Positions 6,243 to 11,826 of a stretch of DNA of 11,826 nt are shown here, one piece after another. Source of the stretch: an uncultured delta proteobacterium (GTDB lineage: Bacteria > Desulfobacterota > Syntrophorhabdia > Syntrophorhabdales > Syntrophorhabdaceae); contig CAIQJW010000310.1 in assembly GCA_903872255.1 (NCBI GenBank), positions 1-11,826 of the forward strand. Direction: 5' to 3'. Both the position numbers and the translations under genes were made by a program. Each line of letters starts with the position of its first letter. Within the stretch, counting starts at the first letter, position 1. Under the pieces are notes generated by a model. That model made no database searches, had not been told where the DNA came from, and saw only the letters and a list, made by a program, of their open reading frames with translations.

Positions 6243-8192
6243 ATGGCAGACGTGATCTTCAGTTCCTGGCAGGGTGAGATAGTAGACAATAGGGGTAAGG
6301 CCCGCGAGTCTTTCGAAGCCCCGAAGGTAAAGCTCCCCGGAGAGTTTGAGAATGGTCTTCCCGTAAAGGCGTTCATGGGATGGGACGGCATCATCCTCTG
6401 TGATGAAAGCGTGGACATAATCGATATGTCCGTAAAGTACGCTGAAGCCATCCAGAAAGAATCCTGCGGCAGGTGCATACCGTGCAGGATAGGAAGCAAG
6501 GTCATCCTGGGCACCCTGCGGGGCATTGCGGAGGGGCGCGGCAAGAAGGAAGACCTTGACAAGATCCGCACCATAGCCGCGACGATCAAAGACGGCTCGA
6601 AATGCCAGATCGGGCAGACGGGCTTTGTGCCGCTCCTTCAGGCCATGTCATTTTTCGGCCCGGAATTCGACCGGTCGATAGCCGAAGGACGAAAGGCCAA
6701 ACCGGGCGATTACAGGATCTCCGTAACGGCGCCGTGCATGAGCGTTTGTCCGAGTCAGCTCGATATCCCGGCTTACGTCGAGGCGATAAGCGAGGGACGG
6801 TTCACTGAATCCCTTAAAAAGGTCCGCGAGAACACCTGCATGGCCGGCACCCTCGGAAGGGTCTGCGTGAGGCCCTGCGAATCCAACTGCCGGCGCGCGA
6901 ATATCGACGAGGCGATCTCGATAAAGAGTCTCAAGAGATTTGTGGCGGACTGGGAAGTCGAGAAAAGTGTCAAGCGGGACATTACACCGAAGATAGATAA
7001 ATCGAAGAAGATAGCTGTTATCGGCGCCGGCCCTGCCGGCCTTTCCTGCGCATATTACCTTGCCCAGATGGGGTATCCCGTAACGGTCTTCGAAAAGCTC
7101 GGCGAGCCGGGCGGAATGGCCGCGGTCGGCATCCCCGACTACCGTCTGCCGAGGATGACCCTTGACGTTGAGGGCAAATTCGTCGAATCGTTCGGCGTCA
7201 CGATAAAGTACGGGGTTGAACTGGGTAAAGACATTACCCTCGACCAGATTCAGAAGGAATTCGATGCGGTCTTTATCGGCGTTGGCGCCCATACATCACA
7301 GCCTATGGGTGTTCAGGGTGAAGATGCAGGCTACCGCGGCTTTATCGCCGGCGTGAAATATCTCCTCGATATCAACAACGGCGTAGATCCGTATCCCGAG
7401 GGTAAAAAGGTCGTCGTTGTCGGCGGCGGCAACGTTGCAATGGACTGCGTCCGTTCATCGTTCCGCATCGGCAAGCCCGACGTCCACCTCGTATATAGAA
7501 GGACCAAAAAGGAAATGCCTGCTGACCCCGTCGAGATTCACGAGGCAGAGGAAGAAGGCGTTGAATTCCACTACCTGTGCAACCCGTCCCGCATCATCGA
7601 GAAGGACGGCAAGGTTGTCGGCGTCGAGTGCATCCGTATGGAACTCGGCGAGCCGGACGCCAGCGGCCGCAGAAGGCCGGTTCCCGTCCCGGACTCCGAA
7701 TTCGTGATCGAGACCGATATCCTGATACCGGCGATCGGTCAGGCAATTGACTGGTCATTCCTCGAAAAGAAGGAAGAGTTTGCGATAACAAAATGGAATA
7801 CCTTCCAGGTTGACCAGGAGACATTCGCGACGAACATCCCCGGCATCTTCTCGGCCGGTGACTGCGAAACGGGCCCCGACGTCCTTGTTCGCGCCTGCGG
7901 CAACGGCAAGCGTGCAGCTTGGAAGATCGATGAGTATTTGAAAGGCGAGAAGCCAAAGGCCAGGGAAAGCGAGAAATACGTGAAGTTCTTCGGTCAATTC
8001 AAGGTCTACGACAAGAACGAGAACGTCGGCTTCTTGGGCGACCACCCGAGGATGTTGCTTCGGGCTATGGCTCCCGAGGTCAGGAAATGGACGTTCGAAG
8101 AGTTCGAACAAGGGTTCCGGACCGACGAGGCGATCACGGAGGCTTCACGCTGCCTTCGCTGTTATAGAATAGGGATGATCGCAGTTGGCTGA
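6243..8192 (+). CDS. NuoF C-terminal domain fused to GltD-like NADPH oxidoreductase (SfrB-like), in place of NuoE/NuoF
   Basis: A 649-residue fusion. Residues 1-45 are unassigned. Residues 46-135 match the end of NuoF: ESCGRCIPCR with C75, C78, C81, and C121 after 40 residues, the N3 [4Fe-4S] ligand pattern. The NuoF FMN/NADH domain is missing. Residues 160-240 are the GltD-type cluster domain (C165, C169, C199, C208, C212, C216). Then come an FAD Rossmann motif GAGPAGLS (261-268), a nucleotide motif GGGNVAMD (394-401) with YRRTKKEMPA giving the arginines usual for NADPH, and an FAD-closing SAGDC at 537-541. A CLRC pair ends the protein (C637, C640). It probably oxidises NADPH and feeds NuoG, or the reverse. 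It resembles SfrB of Geobacter (recalled). ATG 6243 with AAGG at 6 bases is preferred to TTG 6237. Confidence 0.9.
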   Translation: MADVIFSSWQGEIVDNRGKARESFEAPKVKLPGEFENGLPVKAFMGWDGIILCDESVDIIDMSVKYAEAIQKESCGRCIPCRIGSKVILGTLRGIAEGRGKKEDLDKIRTIAATIKDGSKCQIGQTGFVPLLQAMSFFGPEFDRSIAEGRKAKPGDYRISVTAPCMSVCPSQLDIPAYVEAISEGRFTESLKKVRENTCMAGTLGRVCVRPCESNCRRANIDEAISIKSLKRFVADWEVEKSVKRDITPKIDKSKKIAVIGAGPAGLSCAYYLAQMGYPVTVFEKLGEPGGMAAVGIPDYRLPRMTLDVEGKFVESFGVTIKYGVELGKDITLDQIQKEFDAVFIGVGAHTSQPMGVQGEDAGYRGFIAGVKYLLDINNGVDPYPEGKKVVVVGGGNVAMDCVRSSFRIGKPDVHLVYRRTKKEMPADPVEIHEAEEEGVEFHYLCNPSRIIEKDGKVVGVECIRMELGEPDASGRRRPVPVPDSEFVIETDILIPAIGQAIDWSFLEKKEEFAITKWNTFQVDQETFATNIPGIFSAGDCETGPDVLVRACGNGKRAAWKIDEYLKGEKPKARESEKYVKFFGQFKVYDKNENVGFLGDHPRMLLRAMAPEVRKWTFEEFEQGFRTDEAITEASRCLRCYRIGMIAVG

Positions 8193-8205
8193 AAAGGGAA
8201 CAGGA

Positions 8206-10602
8206 ATGATAACACTCAAGATAGACGGCAAAGAGATAAAGACCGAGGAAGGCAAGACAATACTCGAAGCTGCCCGGGAGAACAATATATACATCCCGAC
8301 GCTGTGCTACCACGAGAACCTTCTTCCCATTGGCTCCTGCAGGCTTTGCATCGTTGAGATCGACGGATACGAAAAACCCATGGCGTCATGTACGACCGGG
8401 GCCGTCGAGGGTATATCGGTCACGACCCAGTCCGAGAAGCTCTTCGCGATGCGCCAGGAATATGTCAAGTTCCTCCTCATCAATCACCCGCTGGAATGCC
8501 CCCACTGCGATTCCGGTGGTGAGTGCCGCCTTCAGGACCTCGCCTTCGAGCACAGGATAGAAAAAGTCGATCTCGAGGCGGAAAGGGAGCCGAAGACGGT
8601 AAAACCGTACGCCACGGCAATGATCAGGTATGCCGAGGACAGGTGTGTCCTCTGCCTGCGCTGCGTCCATGCGTGCCGCGAAGTTTCTGGCCGGAAGGTC
8701 CTGGAACTGGCAGGGACCGGTATAGAAGCCGCGATGACGCCTGCGGCCCCCGCGGACTGCATCTCGTGCGGAGAATGCCTCTTCATGTGCCCGGTCGGTG
8801 CCCTTACCGAACAGGAAAGCCCCCAGAAAAGCAGGAAATGGCAGACGAAGCGGCAGACAACAACCTGCCCGCACTGCGGTTTCGGATGTTCGCTCGATCT
8901 TGACGTATATGAAGACAGACTCATAACGAAGGTCGTGACGAACCCGTCACTTTTGCCCAACAAGGGCTCGTTGTGCGTAATGGGCCGTTTCGGGTATGAT
9001 TTCGCAAATAACGGGGCGCAGCTCACCCAACCGACCGTCAAGCAGGGAGCGGAAGCTGCCGGGGCAACGTTGGCTCAGGCTGTTGAGACAACCGCATCAG
9101 CCCTGACAAAACTTGATAAAGAAGGAAAGTCGATCGGCTTTATCGTATCTGCGCGGGCAACCAACGAAGAAGCCTACATGATAACGCAGATCGCAAAGAA
9201 TTTTTCGAAAACCGTGTTCGGTACAGCAGGATATTACCATACGGGCAGGGTGCTTGAAACGATGCGCCGGATGGGTATCCCGTATCCCTACGAATACGGG
9301 GCGCTGAATGCGTGCGATCTTATCGTCGTTGCCGGTGCGGACCTCGTCGGGAATAACCACCTCCTCGCCAACAAGGTCCGGGAAGCGGTAAAGAATACCG
9401 GCGCCAAAGTGGCCGTGGTCGATCCGTCGCCTGTCGCCCTCACACGCGTAAGCGATGTCTGGGTGAAAGTCGCGCCGGGTTCAGATGCGGCATTCTTCAC
9501 CGGTATCGCCGCCCGGCTGATCGCCGATAAAAAGAATGACCCCGAGGCCGCGAACATCGAAGGTCTTTCGGGAAGCAAGGCGGATGCTCTGGCCGCGTGC
9601 GGTATAGATGAGAAGAGCGTTGACAAGTTTTATAAGCTTCTCCGAGACGCCTCTTCGATCGCGGTCATATTCGGGACCGGTTTGAGCGGCAAGGCCGAAA
9701 GCATGGAGGCCCTCTTCAACCTCTGTATCGTAAAAGGGATACAGAAGACAGGCGCAGTAATGCCAACCGCCCTTCAGTCGAATGCCGTCGGTACCCTGTC
9801 CGTTCTCCCTGATGCCGTTGCCACGTCAGACGTGTTGGAGAAGGCGGACGGGCTTTTTATCTACGAAGACGACCCCTTCCATTACCTTGCCGGCAAGAGC
9901 GTGGAGCAGGCCCTGAAAAGCAAGTCATTCCTTGCAGTATGCGACATGTTCGAGACAGGCACATCTCAATATGCCCACGTCGTCGTCCCGACCGGCAGCT
10001 TTGCCCGAAAAGAAGGCAGCTACGTCGCCGAGGACGGGTACATGCGCAAAGTAGTTCGGTCCGAAGGCAGTGCATCACCGGGATTCGAATTCTTGAGGAT
10101 GCTCCTTGACCGGCTCGGCGGAGGATTGTATAAGGACGAGGCCGAGGCATCGACAGTTATTTTCGGAAAAGAGATACTCGTAAACGACGATCTCGGCAGG
10201 GCGGGCCTTAAGCCAACGAACGGTACGGCAAAGATTGCGTCTCCTGGCAAGATCGAACCGGGCAAACCTGAAAAACCGTTTACCCTTGTCTTGAAGAACG
10301 TCTTCTTCCACCATCACCTGGCAGGAAAGGCCGTTTATTCCAAGATGGCTTACCTCCAGAATCCCCCTATCGCCGGCGACAGGCTGTTCATCTCGCGCGA
10401 AGATGCCGAAGCTCTCGGGATTGCGGACGGCGGCCAGGTGGTCATTGAGTCCGACCACGGCAAAGTCGAGTACCCTGCAGCGATCAAGGAAGGCCTGAAG
10501 AAGGGCGTCCTCGAGTATAGAATGTTGAAGAACAGGCGGGACGTATTGAATCTGACCGATGGGTATGCCAAACACATCGCAGTGACGGTAAAAAAAGGTT
10601 AA
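8206..10602 (+). CDS. nuoG: NuoG-like iron-sulfur/molybdopterin-fold subunit (SfrA-like)
   Basis: A 798-residue subunit that would carry electrons from the GltD fusion towards NuoI. Domains: a [2Fe-2S] ferredoxin with C34, C45, C48, C62; a His-Cys cluster in HPLECPHCDSGGEC (H94, C98, C101, C107; N5-like); a two-cluster segment with C147, C150, C153, C157 and C185, C188, C191, C195; an N7-type motif with C221, C224, C228, C257; then a molybdopterin oxidoreductase fold to about 690 and a dinucleotide-binding-like C-terminus at about 697-790. Ordinary NuoG has only one cluster (N4) in the two-cluster segment. The catalytic Cys/Sec of formate dehydrogenases is absent (YYHTGRV at 343-349), so an Mo reaction is unlikely. 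Start: ATG 8206 with AAGGGA 6 bases upstream; TTG 8185, overlapping the previous stop, is the alternative. Confidence 0.9.
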   Translation: MITLKIDGKEIKTEEGKTILEAARENNIYIPTLCYHENLLPIGSCRLCIVEIDGYEKPMASCTTGAVEGISVTTQSEKLFAMRQEYVKFLLINHPLECPHCDSGGECRLQDLAFEHRIEKVDLEAEREPKTVKPYATAMIRYAEDRCVLCLRCVHACREVSGRKVLELAGTGIEAAMTPAAPADCISCGECLFMCPVGALTEQESPQKSRKWQTKRQTTTCPHCGFGCSLDLDVYEDRLITKVVTNPSLLPNKGSLCVMGRFGYDFANNGAQLTQPTVKQGAEAAGATLAQAVETTASALTKLDKEGKSIGFIVSARATNEEAYMITQIAKNFSKTVFGTAGYYHTGRVLETMRRMGIPYPYEYGALNACDLIVVAGADLVGNNHLLANKVREAVKNTGAKVAVVDPSPVALTRVSDVWVKVAPGSDAAFFTGIAARLIADKKNDPEAANIEGLSGSKADALAACGIDEKSVDKFYKLLRDASSIAVIFGTGLSGKAESMEALFNLCIVKGIQKTGAVMPTALQSNAVGTLSVLPDAVATSDVLEKADGLFIYEDDPFHYLAGKSVEQALKSKSFLAVCDMFETGTSQYAHVVVPTGSFARKEGSYVAEDGYMRKVVRSEGSASPGFEFLRMLLDRLGGGLYKDEAEASTVIFGKEILVNDDLGRAGLKPTNGTAKIASPGKIEPGKPEKPFTLVLKNVFFHHHLAGKAVYSKMAYLQNPPIAGDRLFISREDAEALGIADGGQVVIESDHGKVEYPAAIKEGLKKGVLEYRMLKNRRDVLNLTDGYAKHIAVTVKKG

Positions 10603-10605
10603 AGC

Positions 10606-11598
10606 ATGGAACAGTTCTACCCGTTAATCGAAATGGTGGTAAAGAACATAGTCGTGGTGATGGTTCTTATGGGTTTTGTGGCGTACACCACTCTCCTTGA
10701 AAGAAAGCTTCTAGGCCGTCTACAGGTAAGGCCCGGACCCAACAGGGTAGGATTTTTTGGCCTTCTCCAGCCGCTCGCAGATGGCGTCAAATCTTTCTTC
10801 AAGGAAGACATCATCCCTGATGAGGCCGACAAAGTCCTGTATGTACTTGCGCCCGGCATATCATTGTTTGCAGCATTGAGCATGTTTGCCGTTATTCCGT
10901 TCGGATCAACTATCAGCCTTCTCGGCAGAGATATCAAGCTTGTTGTGGCTGATATAGACACAGGGCTCTTGTATCTGCTTGCCGTGGCGACCCTGGGCGA
11001 ATATGGTATTGTGCTCGGCGGATGGTCATCCGGAAACAAATACGGTGTGCTCGGTTCTCTGCGCGCAGCCGCCCAGATGATCAGCTACGAAGTGGCCCTT
11101 GGCCTTGCGGTCATCGGGACCATCATCCTTGCGGGGTCACTCAACCTCAGCGATATCGTAAGGGCGCAGGAGGGCATGTGGTTCATCGTAAAGTATCCCT
11201 TCGGTTTCATTTTTTACATCATAGCTGGATTGGCAGAAATTAACAGAACACCGTTCGACATGCCGGAATCGGAAAGTGAGCTGGCATGCGGTTTTAATAT
11301 TGAGTACAGCAGTATGAAATTTGCGACGTTTATGATCGCGGAATATGCCCATATGTTCACCGTAGCGGCGATCGTTACGACACTTTTCCTCGGCGGATGG
11401 ATGGGCCCGTGGCTGCCCGGACCGGTATGGTTCATCATTAAGGTCGCGGCAGTCATCTGCTTCTTCATCTGGGAGAGGGGAACATATCCGCGGTTGAGAT
11501 ACGACCATATCATGCAGTTCGGATGGAAGGTCCTACTGCCTCTTACTCTTCTTAACGTTGTCGTAACTGCTGCCCTCGTGGCTATGGGGGTGTTATAA
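10606..11598 (+). CDS. nuoH: Complex I subunit H (membrane quinone-chamber subunit)
   Basis: A 330-residue membrane subunit with about eight transmembrane helices, joining the peripheral arm to the proton-pumping arm and lining the quinone entry channel. Motifs are intact: ERKLLGRLQVRPGPNRVG at 32-49, the acidic loop EINRTPFDMPESESEL at 211-226 with EYSSMKFA after it, and the C-terminal RGTYPRLRYDHIMQFGWK at 291-308. Length is normal. The ATG follows nuoG by 3 bases, with AAGG at 10595-10598. The stop codon overlaps the nuoI start by one base (TAATG). Intact NuoH argues that the operon encodes a membrane-bound, ion-pumping complex and not only a soluble oxidoreductase. Confidence 0.95.
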   Translation: MEQFYPLIEMVVKNIVVVMVLMGFVAYTTLLERKLLGRLQVRPGPNRVGFFGLLQPLADGVKSFFKEDIIPDEADKVLYVLAPGISLFAALSMFAVIPFGSTISLLGRDIKLVVADIDTGLLYLLAVATLGEYGIVLGGWSSGNKYGVLGSLRAAAQMISYEVALGLAVIGTIILAGSLNLSDIVRAQEGMWFIVKYPFGFIFYIIAGLAEINRTPFDMPESESELACGFNIEYSSMKFATFMIAEYAHMFTVAAIVTTLFLGGWMGPWLPGPVWFIIKVAAVICFFIWERGTYPRLRYDHIMQFGWKVLLPLTLLNVVVTAALVAMGVL

Positions 11599-11826
11599 TG
11601 CAAGATAAGATAGTCCTTCCTCTCCTTAAAGGTCTTCGACTGACATTCACGCGGATATTTACGAAGACTATTACGTACCAATACCCGGAAAGGAAGCACG
11701 AAGTTCCGGAAAGATGGCGTGGCGTGCACTACTTCAACAAGAACGAAGCCGGTGAAACGGCCTGCGTTGCCTGCGGCCTCTGCGTGAAAGCGTGTCCCAA
11801 CGAGTGCATTACGCTGGAGATTGGCG
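11598..11826 (+). CDS. nuoI: Complex I subunit I, N-terminal part (cut by window end)
   Basis: The first 76 codons of an open frame reaching the window edge. The N-terminal amphipathic region and ITYQYPERKHEVPERWRG at 25-42 are typical of NuoI, the two-cluster ferredoxin-like subunit bearing N6a and N6b. The first cluster motif is present: C56, C59, C62 and C66-Pro in ACVACGLCVKACP. The second motif would lie beyond the edge. The ATG overlaps the nuoH stop (TAATG), and a GGGGG run lies 7 bases upstream. It would link NuoG to cluster N2 in NuoB. Confidence 0.94.
   Translation, partial: MQDKIVLPLLKGLRLTFTRIFTKTITYQYPERKHEVPERWRGVHYFNKNEAGETACVACGLCVKACPNECITLEIG

Noticed and set aside
6243..8192. 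A glutamate synthase small subunit (GltD) working in ammonia assimilation
   Set aside because: The fused NuoF-type cluster domain, the position inside the nuo operon, and the lack of any gltB-like gene nearby argue against it.
8206..10602. A catalytic formate dehydrogenase alpha subunit
   Set aside because: The expected Cys/Sec ligand is not found in the ARATNEEAY-to-YYHTGRV region, and the gene lies between other complex I genes.

Overview
The window is about 11.8 kb of roughly 50% GC, densely coding bacterial DNA with every gene on the + strand. Gene content (complex I operon with separate nuoC and nuoD, TatC, DedA, a DUF502 protein, a GltD/NuoF-type fusion) suggests an anaerobic or syntrophic bacterium of the Desulfobacterota/Nitrospirota type. 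That placement is an impression from protein character, not a phylogeny.

Layout. 1-197 is non-coding and holds two diverged copies of a GC-rich intergenic repeat. 198-1516 is an overlapping pair: a DUF502 membrane protein and a divergent TatC. 1517-1666 is a short spacer with a plausible promoter. 1667-3499 is a tightly overlapping envelope cluster: a DedA-family membrane protein, a small coiled-coil protein I do not recognise, and an MltD-like lytic transglycosylase. 3500-3731 is the main regulatory spacer: an AT-rich tract, a good sigma70-type promoter and a Rex-like operator near the expected transcription start. From 3732 to the right edge runs a respiratory complex I operon: nuoA, nuoB, nuoC, nuoD, a NuoF/GltD fusion, nuoG, nuoH and the start of nuoI, cut by the window end.

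The main finding is that this operon has no nuoE and no normal nuoF. Exactly where those genes usually lie is one gene of about 649 codons. It keeps only the C-terminal iron-sulfur domain of NuoF (the N3 site) and fuses it to a complete GltD-like FAD/NADPH oxidoreductase. The next gene, nuoG, is also unusual: it has an 8-cysteine, two-cluster ferredoxin segment as in HydA/formate dehydrogenases, plus the N7 motif and a molybdopterin-fold C-terminus without the catalytic Cys/Sec. The pair resembles the soluble NADPH oxidoreductase SfrAB of Geobacter (recalled, not searched). The likely reading is a complex I whose peripheral tip takes electrons from NADPH, or, run backwards on proton motive force, makes NADPH from quinol. 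The GltD part would load electrons, the retained N3 domain would pass them to NuoG, and NuoI/NuoB/NuoCD would carry them to quinone next to NuoH/NuoA.

The remaining membrane subunits (NuoJ-N) and the rest of NuoI would lie beyond the right edge.
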